A stretch of DNA of 6,022 nucleotides from an uncultured Bryobacteraceae bacterium (lineage in GTDB: Bacteria; Acidobacteriota; Terriglobia; Bryobacterales; Bryobacteraceae). Under the pieces are notes generated by a model. The model made no database searches. It had not been told where the DNA came from and saw nothing but the letters and a program-made list of their open reading frames with translations. The stretch spans positions 1 through 6,022 of the forward strand of contig CAKZVG010000060.1 of the NCBI GenBank assembly GCA_937921835.1, written 5' to 3'. The position numbers and the translations under genes were made by a program. Of the stretch, positions 1-6,022 are shown one piece after another; positions within the stretch are counted from its first letter, which is position 1; each line of letters opens with the position of its first letter.

Positions 1-1689
1 TTCGCCTGGAGCGCTTGGCGCCCGCCTCCCCCGCCAGTCCTGCAAGTGGTTCCGCTCACCAGCTACCCGGGCAGCGAGACGCAACCCAGTTTCTCGCCGG
101 ACGGCAGCCAGGTTGCGTTCGCCTGGAACGGCGGCTCGGAAACGGATTGGGACATTTACGTGAAGGTGGTCGAGGCCGGCACACCGCTCCGGCTTACCAG
201 CACTCCCACCACGGACCATAGCCCGGCTTGGTCCCCGGACGGCCGCCACATCGCATTCCTGCGCCAGTCCGAAACCGGCTCGGGGTTTTTCCTCGTCCCG
301 CCCCTGGGGGGCCTGGAGCGCAAGCTGACCGACGCCAGTCCCGACCGCACGGGTCTGGAGACGCCCTACGTCGCCTGGTCGCCCGACGGCCTCCGGCTTG
401 CGATTTCCGACAAGTACGCGCCGGACAATCCGATGAGCATCTTCTTGCTGGACCCCGCCAGCGGCGAGCGCAGGCCGTTGACCTTCCCGCCGCCGAAAGC
501 GCTGGGAGATTCGGCGCCCTGCTTTTCACCGGACGGCATGAGCCTGGCGTTTATCCGCACCTTCAGCTTGGCCGTGAGCGACATCTTCGTCGTGCCGGTG
601 ACGGGCGGCGAGCCGCGGCGCATCACCAACGACGGCCGGCGGATCTTCGGCATGGTCTGGAGCCGCGCCGGCAATCGCATCATCTTCTCCTCCGCGCGCG
701 CCGGCAGCGCCCGGCTCTGGCGTATCGCCCCCAACGGCTCGGGACTGGAGCGGATCATCGGGGTGGGCGAAAACGCCTCCTTCGTGACCACCTCCCCGCG
801 CGGCGACCGCCTGGCCTATACCCGCTCCCAGATCGATACCAACATCTGGCGGTACCGGCTGCCCGGCGCGGGTGGCGACCCGGAACCGCTGCGCCTGTTC
901 CCGTCCAACCGGCAGGAGACCGGCGCGCGCTATTCGCCCGACGGGCGGCGCATCGCCTTTTCGTCCAACCGCACCGGATCGCAGGAGATCTGGGTCGGCG
1001 ACAGCGAGGGAGTCAACGCCCAGCCGCTGACGGCGTTCGGCGGACCAGCCACGGGCAGCCCGAGCTGGTCGCCGGACGGCCGCACCATCGCCTTCGATTC
1101 GCGGCCCGGCGGCAACCCCGACATCTACCTGATCCCGGCCGAGGGCGGCGCCCCGCGGCGCTTTACCACCGATGCTTCGGCCGAGGTGGTGCCGACCTTC
1201 TCGCGCGACGGCGCCATGGTCTATTTCGCCTCCAACCGCACCGGCAGCTTCCAGATCTGGAGGAAGCCGTTGGGCAGCGGCGACCCCGTTCAGGTCACGC
1301 GGGACGGGGGCTTCCGGGCCATCGAATCCCCGGACGGCAAATGGCTCTATTTCGCCAAGTCCACGGCCGCTTCCGGGCTGTGGCGGATGCCGCTCGAAGG
1401 CGGCTTAGAGGAGCCCGTGCTGGAGTCTCTGGCGGGAGGCTTCTGGGGCTACTGGGAACTTGCCCGCAACGGCATCTACTACGTCAGCCGCCAGGAAGTG
1501 GAAGGCGAAGGCGTGAAGTACTCCCTCCGGCTGCTGCCGGTTCCCTCGCGTCCGGACACGCTGGTCATGCCGCTCCCGCGGCGCCCATACAACGCGGGTC
1601 TTGCGCTGTCGCCCGAGGGAACGCACTTTTTGTACACCCAGGTCGATCAGAGTGACACCGATATCATGCTCGTGAATCATTTCCGCTAG
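1..1689 (+). CDS. PD40/TolB-like beta-propeller protein, C-terminal part (5' end outside window)
   Basis: The reading frame is open from base 1, so 562 residues of a longer protein are visible. The GTG at position 46 is only an internal codon: it lies just after a proline-rich linker (RPPPPP, residues 7-12 of the visible frame) that follows a short aromatic stretch, possibly the end of a membrane helix. The rest is a chain of PD40 (WD40-like, TolB-type) repeats. Clear repeat cores of the type [FWY]SPDG followed by a hydrophobic strand start near visible residues 31, 77, 126, 175, 311, 356, 400 (FSRDG), 443 and 537 (SPEG), with weaker copies between 215 and 275. About twelve strands-sets suggest two propellers. 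In Acidobacteriota such propellers are commonly fused behind a CadC-type winged helix or a Ser/Thr kinase domain plus one membrane helix; which one applies here cannot be seen. Role inferred: extracytoplasmic sensing or protein binding. No catalytic residues are recognisable. The next gene starts 12 bases downstream. Confidence 0.88.
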   Translation, partial: FAWSAWRPPPPPVLQVVPLTSYPGSETQPSFSPDGSQVAFAWNGGSETDWDIYVKVVEAGTPLRLTSTPTTDHSPAWSPDGRHIAFLRQSETGSGFFLVPPLGGLERKLTDASPDRTGLETPYVAWSPDGLRLAISDKYAPDNPMSIFLLDPASGERRPLTFPPPKALGDSAPCFSPDGMSLAFIRTFSLAVSDIFVVPVTGGEPRRITNDGRRIFGMVWSRAGNRIIFSSARAGSARLWRIAPNGSGLERIIGVGENASFVTTSPRGDRLAYTRSQIDTNIWRYRLPGAGGDPEPLRLFPSNRQETGARYSPDGRRIAFSSNRTGSQEIWVGDSEGVNAQPLTAFGGPATGSPSWSPDGRTIAFDSRPGGNPDIYLIPAEGGAPRRFTTDASAEVVPTFSRDGAMVYFASNRTGSFQIWRKPLGSGDPVQVTRDGGFRAIESPDGKWLYFAKSTAASGLWRMPLEGGLEEPVLESLAGGFWGYWELARNGIYYVSRQEVEGEGVKYSLRLLPVPSRPDTLVMPLPRRPYNAGLALSPEGTHFLYTQVDQSDTDIMLVNHFR

Positions 1690-1694
1690 GGGAG
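1690..1694 (+). promoter_or_regulatory. Ribosome binding site overlapping the upstream stop codon
   Basis: GGGAG, extended to AGGGGAG at 1688-1694 if the last two bases of the TAG stop are included, lies seven bases before the GTG at 1702. This decides the GTG start and, because the site overlaps the stop of the propeller gene, suggests that the two genes are translated from one message. Confidence 0.7.
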
Positions 1695-1701
1695 CAAAGC
1701 G

Positions 1702-2874
1702 GTGCCGGAAGCGGCCCGGATTCTGATCATCGACGACGAGAAAGCGGTTCGCGAGAGCCTGCGGGCCGGCTTGAGCGGCCAGGGCTATTGCCTGGAAGAG
1801 GCCGCCGGCGGGGCCGAGGCGCTGGAGAAACTCGCCTCGTTCCGCCCGGAGGCCATCGTCTCCGATCTCCACATGCCCGGCATGGACGGCCTGGCGCTGC
1901 TGAAGGCCGTCAACGCGCGGCCCGATCCTCCGGCGGTGGTGCTCATCACCGGCCACGGCTCGGAGGCGGCGGCGGTCGAGGCGCTGCGCGCGGGGGCCTA
2001 CGACTACCTGTCCAAGCCGGTTGGGACCGAGGACCTGCGCGCCACCGTGCGAAAAGCGGTGGAGAAGACGCGCCTGCTGGCCGAGAACCGGCGCTACCAG
2101 GCCGAACTCGAAGGGGCTCTCGAGGAACTGAAGCGCTCCCAGGCCAGCCTGGTGCATGCCGAGAAAATGGCCTGCCTGATGCGGCTTGTGGCGGGCATCG
2201 CGCACGAAATCAACAATCCGCTGGGCGTGATCCGCGCGAACGCCGACACGATTGAGCGCGCGGCGGCGAGGGCCCGCGTCTTGTGCGAATCCCAGCCGCC
2301 GGCCAAGCCCGCCGGCGAGATCCTGGCATTGCTGGCATCCATGGCGGCCCAGTCCCGGCTGGCTTGCGACCGCATCGCCGGCGTGGTTGCCAACTTGCAG
2401 GAGTTTGCTCATCTGGACCGCGCCGAATTCCAGCGGGCCGGGGTGGCCGGCGGGATCCGGAGCACGCTGCGGCTGCTCGAGCATGAACTCGCGGGTATTG
2501 AGATCGCCACCGATTTCGAGGAAGACCTGGAAGTCAGCGGCGATGTTCGCCAGCTCAACCAGTTGTACCTGAACCTGCTGCTCAACGCGGGCGAGTCGAT
2601 CCGGGAAGCGGCGCGCCCGGGAACGATCCGTGTCACCGCACGGCGCGAGGGAGATCGCGTACGGATCGAGGTCGCCGACAGCGGCAAGGAGATTCCACCC
2701 GAGGAACTGTCCCACGTGTTTGATCCCCGTTTCCAGCGCCGGGACAGGCGCATTCGGACCGGCTTCGGCCTCCCGATCTGCTACCAGATCGTCCAGGCAC
2801 ATGGCGGAACCATCGAGGCGGCCGGCCGCGCCGGCGAGGGCAACCGCTTCACGGTGTTTCTGCCCGCGGCGTGA
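1702..2874 (+). CDS. Hybrid receiver-histidine kinase (REC-DHp-HATPase)
   Basis: A complete 390-residue soluble two-component protein with a GTG start supported by the site at 1690-1694. Residues 5-120 form a receiver domain: acidic pair D11/D12, phosphoacceptor D55 in SDLHMPGMDG, T83 and K105 (SKP). Residues 122-155 are a charged, probably coiled-coil linker. The dimerisation/phosphotransfer helix carries the H-box AHEINNPL with H168 as the expected phosphorylation site, the form typical of NtrB/ZraS-like kinases. The ATPase domain follows: N-box NLLLNAGES with N295, a G1-like DSGKE (326-330), F-box-like HVFDPRFQ (338-345) and a G2-like RTGFGLPIC (352-360). No membrane helix or sensor domain (PAS, GAF) is present, so the input probably arrives through the receiver domain from another kinase, and the output histidine would pass phosphate onward in a phosphorelay. 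No partner regulator is in the window. The G1, F and G2 boxes depart from consensus (see findings), so the strength of kinase activity is uncertain; the domain assignment itself is secure. Confidence 0.93.
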   Translation: MPEAARILIIDDEKAVRESLRAGLSGQGYCLEEAAGGAEALEKLASFRPEAIVSDLHMPGMDGLALLKAVNARPDPPAVVLITGHGSEAAAVEALRAGAYDYLSKPVGTEDLRATVRKAVEKTRLLAENRRYQAELEGALEELKRSQASLVHAEKMACLMRLVAGIAHEINNPLGVIRANADTIERAAARARVLCESQPPAKPAGEILALLASMAAQSRLACDRIAGVVANLQEFAHLDRAEFQRAGVAGGIRSTLRLLEHELAGIEIATDFEEDLEVSGDVRQLNQLYLNLLLNAGESIREAARPGTIRVTARREGDRVRIEVADSGKEIPPEELSHVFDPRFQRRDRRIRTGFGLPICYQIVQAHGGTIEAAGRAGEGNRFTVFLPAA

Positions 2875-2920
2875 GTCCGGGAAAAACGCAACTCGATCTC
2901 CCCGGATTTCAATCCATTAG

Positions 2921-2945
2921 CCGCCGGAGGCGCGGGCGCCGGCGG
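2921..2945. repeat. GC-rich hairpin, possible transcription end signal
   Basis: CCGCCGG at 2921-2927 is the reverse complement of CCGGCGG at 2939-2945, a seven-base-pair stem of only G and C. An alternative inner stem pairs GGCG with CGCC (2929-2932 with 2937-2940). It lies 47 bases after the kinase stop codon. No T tract follows in either direction, so calling it an intrinsic terminator would be weak; it could still pause polymerase or protect the 3' end of the message. Confidence 0.35.
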
Positions 2946-2973
2946 GAGCGGGAAGGTAACTTGTAGGTGGAAG

Positions 2974-3084
2974 CAGGAACCGGTCCAGCCTGGAATCCCG
3001 CCTGAACTCTTTCCTCTTTATCCTCTCCCGGAATCCTTCCCCCCGGGACCATCCGCCGGGGCATCCGCCAGAAGCCGGTTCCTG
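2974..3084. repeat. Long-range inverted repeat in the intergenic region
   Basis: CAGGAACCGG at 2974-2983 is an exact reverse complement of CCGGTTCCTG at 3075-3084, with 91 bases between. A second pair flanks it: GGATTTCA at 2904-2911 against TGAAATCC at 3083-3090, overlapping the right arm by two bases. The enclosed segment contains a further hairpin at 3041-3061. The repeats are direct observations; any function (RNA structure, transposon remnant, bidirectional termination) is inference. Confidence 0.45.
3041..3061. repeat. Small hairpin inside the intergenic inverted repeat
   Basis: CCCCGG at 3041-3046 pairs with CCGGGG at 3056-3061 around a nine-base loop. It follows the pyrimidine-rich tract on the plus strand. 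There is no adjacent T run on either strand, so it is not called a terminator. Confidence 0.35.
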
Positions 3085-3136
3085 AAATCCAACCGCAAGG
3101 CGCCACTGGCCTTTCCGGAGCGGGCGCCGGCGCGGG

Positions 3137-3424
3137 CTAACTCAACGCGCGCTGGAGACGCTGCGCGTGCAGTTCGTGCAGCAGGCGCATGATGTTGTAC
3201 GCGCTCAGTTCCACCAGCAGGCGGGTGACCTTGGCGTGCTGCTCGTCGTCGAGCGTGCCTTCCACTTCTCGCATGGCGGCCACGACGCTTTCCTGCTGGC
3301 GCTCCAGTTCCTTCTGCTCGATGACGCCGTCGGCCATCGCCTGCGTGAAGGACTCGAGCTTCGCGGCCTGCTCGTGTATTACCGGGATTTCGGTCTCGTC
3401 GTCAAACCAACTGATGCGTGCCAA
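3137..3424 (-). CDS. Small acidic helical protein, unknown function, last gene of the AAA ATPase operon
   Basis: A 95-residue protein starting at TTG (3424-3422) and ending at TAG. The start is supported by AGGAG six bases upstream and by its position 33 bases after the ATPase stop. The sequence begins MARISWFDDE and is predicted by eye to be almost entirely helical: roughly residues 13-32, 36-56 (charged, with ELERQQE) and 58-93, with a conserved-looking turn LDDEQHAKV before the last helix. It has no signal peptide, membrane helix, cysteine or recognisable catalytic motif. I do not recognise a named family, although small proteins of this general pattern (WFD start, helical, DDEQHAKVT-like motif) feel familiar as conserved hypotheticals. 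Its place directly behind the ATPase suggests a partner or adaptor of that machine; this is inference from position only. Confidence 0.8.
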   Translation of the reverse strand: MARISWFDDETEIPVIHEQAAKLESFTQAMADGVIEQKELERQQESVVAAMREVEGTLDDEQHAKVTRLLVELSAYNIMRLLHELHAQRLQRALS

Positions 3425-3430
3425 GGGATT

Positions 3431-3435
3431 CTCCT
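3431..3435 (-). promoter_or_regulatory. Ribosome binding site for the TTG-started small protein
   Basis: On the minus strand AGGAG lies six bases before the TTG at 3424-3422. It is a strong Shine-Dalgarno match in the 33-base gap between the two genes and is the main reason for accepting the unusual start codon. Confidence 0.75.
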
Positions 3436-3457
3436 GTTCTTCTTCCGTGCTGAGAAC

Positions 3458-5209
3458 TCATGAGCGCTCCACCAACCGGCGGAGCCGCAGATAGCGCTCC
3501 TGGATGAGGGCGCGCCCGCCGGGGGCGGTGGCCTCCTCGCGCAGGGCGGGGGGCAGGAAGTGCCGGTCCGTGCATTCGAGCACGGCGGCAGTTTCCTGCA
3601 ATTCCTTCTCGGCGCCTTCGACCGAGGGCAGAAAATCGTTCGCGGCTTCCGCCAGGACCTCGCGCGTCAGCCGCGGGCTGCCGGCCAGGCGGCAGCGGCG
3701 CAGCGCGCGTCCCACGATGCCTTCGATGTCGGCGCCCGAGAGCCGGCCGCGCAAGGGGACGTCGGGCGCCTCTTCGGGCGGCAGTTTCACACCCAGCTTG
3801 GCCGCCATGGCCACGAACATCGCGCGCACCTCATCCGGCTCGGAAGGATAGAACAGCGGCACGTGCACCTCGGCGCGGCCCTGCCGCTTGAGGTCGATCG
3901 GCAGCAGGTCGGGGCGGCAGGTGAGCAGCATCCACACGATCCGCCCCCGGTAGCGCGTGTCGCCCATCTGGGCGGCGATCATCGAAAACACCCGGCTGGA
4001 GGTGCCCGAATCGCCCTCCTGCCCGCGGTCGCCGAGCGCGGCGTCGGCCTCGTCGATCACCACCACCACCGGGCCCATGGCGCGCAGCACGCCCAGCACG
4101 CGCTCCAGGTTGCCTTCGGTCTCGCCGACATACTTCGACCGGAAATTGCGCAGCACCACGCACGGCACGCCGATTTCTCCCGCCGTGCACTGGGCCAGGA
4201 AGGTCTTGCCCGTGCCCACCGGGCCGCAGACCAGGTAGCCCATGGGCAGCAACTCCAACTCGCCCTGGCGCAGCAGCGAGGCGTCCTCCCGCAGGCGCTG
4301 CTTCACCGGCTCGTGGCCCACCACCATGTCCAGGTTCCACTTCGGTTCGATGAACTCCAGCAGTCCCTGGCACTGGCGCTCGATCAACTGCTTCTTGAGC
4401 CGCCGCATGCGGGAAGAGTCCAGGCGCCGGCCGGATTCGAAGGCGGACTGCACGATGTTGCCGAGATCGATCAGCGACAGGCCCGCGGTGAGGCGCGCAA
4501 GCTGCGCGGGGTCGTAGTCGGAAACGGCGGCGAAGTCGCGGTTCCCGGCGGTGTAGCGGATGAAGGCCTCGCGCTCGGCCTCGGGCGGAAGGTCCACTTC
4601 GATGGCCGTGACGTGCGGGTTGCCGGTGAGCCGCTCGCTGAGCGCCGAGAGTTTCTCGTCCATCAGCACGAAGGCCATGTTGAGGCGCTTCAGGTGCGGG
4701 CTGGCGGCCCATTGGAGCAGGGTGACGATCTGCGTGGAAGCCGCCTGGCTGAGCCGGCCGGGTTCGCCCGCGGGGATCAGGAACGAGGTGTGGTCGAGGA
4801 TGACGGCCGCGCTCACGCGCTCGCCGGCGTCGGCCATGATGTTGTTCTGCACGAAGCGGTCGAGCAAGGCGAAAGCGGCCGCCGGGTCGCGCCGGGCCAG
4901 CGCCAGGTCGCCCACCTTGCGTCCGGCCAGCACCACCATTTCCTTGAGGCGCTCCGGCGCGCGCCCGGCGAAGGCTCGCAATCCGCGGGCGAGATCGAAG
5001 TGCAGGATCAGATCCCAGCGGCCGAAGATCTCTTCGGCGAGGAAGTCCGGCAACGTGCCGTAGCCTTCGCGGTGGCGCACGAAGTCCTGCACGTTGCCAT
5101 GCAGCACGAACAGCGACGACGCGCCGGAGAAGTAGGTCTCCGACAGGCGCGCCGCCCAGGCGGGGAACCATTCCGGGACGCGGCCCGCCGGGCGCGCGGC
5201 TTCACTCAT
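3458..5209 (-). CDS. AAA+ ATPase with degenerate N-terminal AAA-like module (Ycf46-like layout)
   Basis: A 583-residue protein. The ATG at 5209-5207 is chosen because it overlaps the upstream stop as ATGA, follows a purine-rich AAAGGCGG, and because the frame further upstream reads as arginine/proline-rich non-protein within the neighbouring gene. The C-terminal half is a classical AAA module: Walker A GPVGTGKT (329-336), pore-loop-like SKYVGETEG (358-366), Walker B VVVVIDEAD (381-389), second region of homology LLTCRPDLL...KRQGR (428-445) with candidate arginine fingers R442/R445, and sensor-2 helix LSGADIEGI (490-498). The N-terminal half (about 20-265) also has an AAA-like pattern: strand SSLFVLHGN, a Walker-B-like VILDH (136-140), a sensor-like strand FVLMDE (180-185), then IEVDLPPEAEREAF (203-216), but no P-loop. 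Role inferred: ATP-driven unfolding or remodelling, probably with the membrane protein encoded just before it. No protease domain is present, so it is not FtsH or Lon. The Ycf46 comparison is by architecture only. Confidence 0.9.
   Translation of the reverse strand: MSEAARPAGRVPEWFPAWAARLSETYFSGASSLFVLHGNVQDFVRHREGYGTLPDFLAEEIFGRWDLILHFDLARGLRAFAGRAPERLKEMVVLAGRKVGDLALARRDPAAAFALLDRFVQNNIMADAGERVSAAVILDHTSFLIPAGEPGRLSQAASTQIVTLLQWAASPHLKRLNMAFVLMDEKLSALSERLTGNPHVTAIEVDLPPEAEREAFIRYTAGNRDFAAVSDYDPAQLARLTAGLSLIDLGNIVQSAFESGRRLDSSRMRRLKKQLIERQCQGLLEFIEPKWNLDMVVGHEPVKQRLREDASLLRQGELELLPMGYLVCGPVGTGKTFLAQCTAGEIGVPCVVLRNFRSKYVGETEGNLERVLGVLRAMGPVVVVIDEADAALGDRGQEGDSGTSSRVFSMIAAQMGDTRYRGRIVWMLLTCRPDLLPIDLKRQGRAEVHVPLFYPSEPDEVRAMFVAMAAKLGVKLPPEEAPDVPLRGRLSGADIEGIVGRALRRCRLAGSPRLTREVLAEAANDFLPSVEGAEKELQETAAVLECTDRHFLPPALREEATAPGGRALIQERYLRLRRLVERS
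5206..5209 (-). promoter_or_regulatory. ATGA start/stop overlap between membrane protein and ATPase
   Basis: On the minus strand the ATG of the ATPase (5209-5207) overlaps the TGA of the membrane protein (5208-5206). Such overlaps normally go with translational coupling and fixed relative synthesis, which supports the idea that the two products act together. Confidence 0.85.
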
Positions 5210-6022
5210 CGCTGGACCGCCTTTCCCCAGGGAGCATCGAGAATGGCCGGAGGTTCCTGCATCTCTTCCACCACGCCGGTCAATTGCTGAAGCTCGGTGA
5301 TGGCGGCTTCGGTCGAGCGCATGTTGTCGGTGACCGAATCGATCTGACTCGTCAGGAAATCGGGATCCTGCCGGTTGACCGAGGCCTCCGTCAGAGCCTG
5401 GATCTTGGCCTCGATGCGGTCCAGTTCCACCCGCACGAACTCGGCGTTCTGGCGCGCCTTCTCGTAGTTGTCGAGCCGCATCTCTTGCACCGCGATGCTG
5501 TCCTGAAGCGAGCGGGTCATGCGCTCGTCGCCCGCGGCGGCTCCCAGGCGGGCGCGGGCCTCCTCCAGCCGCGCGCGGATGTCGTTGACATCGGTGCGGT
5601 AAAGGAAGCGCTCCAGCGCCTGCTGGGAAGCGAGCAGCCTCAGGAACACCCACAGCAAACGGTCGAGCGCCCCGGCGGTAAGGTCCTCGCCCGGAGCCGC
5701 GCCTGCGCCCGCCCGGCCGCGGACCCCGTGCGCGATGGCGCGCATCTCCAGGCAGCGCGCGCGAAGCTGGGCGAAGCGGTGCTGGAAGTCGGCCGGCAGG
5801 GCGCCGACGATCTCTTCGAGCGAGCGCTGGCTGCGCGCCACCACCGTCTGCTTCCCCTGCTGGTGCACGGCGGCGTCGATGGCGGCGCGGAACCTGGCCT
5901 GCGACACCAGTCCGGCGAGATAGGCCAGTTCGCCGGCCACCACCAGCGCCAGCAACGCGTCCGGCCGCGGCATGAGGGCGGCGAAAGCCACCGCGGCCGG
6001 GAACAGCAGCAGGTTCCAGCGG
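5206..6022 (-). CDS. Membrane-anchored coiled-coil protein, unknown function (5' end outside window)
   Basis: The frame is open to the right edge, so 271 C-terminal residues are visible. The GTG at 5991 falls inside a hydrophobic stretch that continues upstream as RWNLLLFPAA, so it is probably not the true start. Visible order: a membrane helix around the edge (NLLLFPAAVAFAAL), a short MPRPD turn, a second membrane helix (DALLALVVAGELAYLAGL, about 5938-5985), then a long helical domain to the end. This contains a glycine/alanine-rich break (RGRAGAGAAPGE, near 5690-5725), an amphipathic segment LDRLLWVFLRLL, and two coiled-coil-like regions, about 5540-5610 and 5270-5500, rich in E, R, Q with regular hydrophobic spacing. 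The short turn between the membrane helices suggests a hairpin anchor with the coiled coil in the cytoplasm, where the ATPase encoded next would meet it. The stop overlaps the ATPase start by four bases. I do not recognise a named family. Confidence 0.82.
   Translation of the reverse strand, partial: RWNLLLFPAAVAFAALMPRPDALLALVVAGELAYLAGLVSQARFRAAIDAAVHQQGKQTVVARSQRSLEEIVGALPADFQHRFAQLRARCLEMRAIAHGVRGRAGAGAAPGEDLTAGALDRLLWVFLRLLASQQALERFLYRTDVNDIRARLEEARARLGAAAGDERMTRSLQDSIAVQEMRLDNYEKARQNAEFVRVELDRIEAKIQALTEASVNRQDPDFLTSQIDSVTDNMRSTEAAITELQQLTGVVEEMQEPPAILDAPWGKAVQR

Larger units (their letters stand above)
2875..3136. other. Convergent intergenic region with inverted repeats
   Basis: These 262 bases separate the ends of two converging transcription units. 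I see no credible gene: the longest open frame is arginine/proline-rich and lacks a ribosome binding site. The region holds several inverted repeats and a pyrimidine-rich stretch on the plus strand at about 3006-3044. Neither strand shows a GC hairpin followed by a T run, so termination here may be Rho-dependent or rely on the hairpins alone. Confidence 0.6.

Noticed and set aside
1..1689. Tandem DNA repeats within the first gene
   Set aside because: The recurring TCGCCGGACGG-like segments encode the SPDG core of the propeller repeats; the similarity is explained at protein level.
1405..2802. Long open frame (465 codons) on the minus strand opposite the hybrid kinase
   Set aside because: It mirrors the kinase gene in high-GC DNA, its translation is low-complexity in character (repeats of Q, G, R, H) with no domain, and the plus strand has an unmistakable REC-kinase protein.
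2909..3106. 65-codon open frame on the minus strand in the intergenic region
   Set aside because: Arginine/proline-rich translation, no convincing ribosome binding site, and it spans the inverted repeats; chance open frame is more likely.
2875..3136. Rho-independent terminators for the converging operons
   Set aside because: Several GC hairpins exist, but none is followed by a T run on either strand.
3560..5290. Long open frame (576 codons) on the plus strand opposite the AAA ATPase
   Set aside because: It is the antisense shadow of the ATPase, rich in H, Q, R and A; no motif is seen, and the minus strand carries all AAA motifs.
5210..5653. N-terminal extension of the ATPase by 148 codons to position 5653
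   Set aside because: The extension overlaps the membrane coiled-coil gene in another frame, is R/G/P-rich, and the ATGA-coupled ATG at 5209 has a plausible ribosome binding site.
5206..6022. Assignment of the membrane coiled-coil protein to the XpaC/TelA families
   Set aside because: Only a vague similarity in layout (N-terminal membrane hairpin, helical remainder); no motif specific to either family could be identified.

Overview
The window is GC-rich, densely coding bacterial DNA, most likely from Acidobacteriota of the Solibacter/Bryobacter type. This guess rests on the first gene: a TolB-like PD40 propeller joined by a proline-rich linker to a missing N-terminus, with a C-terminal ending of a kind I associate with sensor/regulator proteins of that group. 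It comes from family resemblance only; there is no rRNA or other marker gene here.

Layout. Left half, plus strand (1-2874): the C-terminal part of a PD40 beta-propeller protein that enters from outside the window, followed after 12 bases by a complete two-component protein made of an N-terminal receiver domain, a short coiled coil and a histidine kinase core (REC-DHp-HATPase). The kinase's ribosome binding site overlaps the stop codon of the propeller gene, so the two are probably co-transcribed and perhaps translationally coupled. Middle (2875-3136): a 262-base convergent intergenic region with several inverted repeats and a pyrimidine-rich tract, but no textbook rho-independent terminator. 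Right half, minus strand (6022 down to 3137): three genes packed as an operon. They are a membrane-anchored coiled-coil protein that runs off the right edge, a 583-residue AAA+ ATPase overlapping it by ATGA, and after 33 bases a 95-residue acidic helical protein with a TTG start.

How the genes may work together. The plus-strand pair looks like signalling: a probable surface or regulatory propeller protein beside a soluble hybrid kinase. The minus-strand trio looks like a membrane-associated AAA+ machine. The ATPase has one intact AAA module of the classical Walker A/Walker B/pore-loop type, preceded by what looks like a degenerate AAA module without a P-loop. This layout resembles the Ycf46 group. 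The membrane coiled-coil protein would be its anchor or substrate and the small helical protein a possible adaptor. I do not recognise a characterised system with exactly this composition; the trio is the most interesting part of the window.
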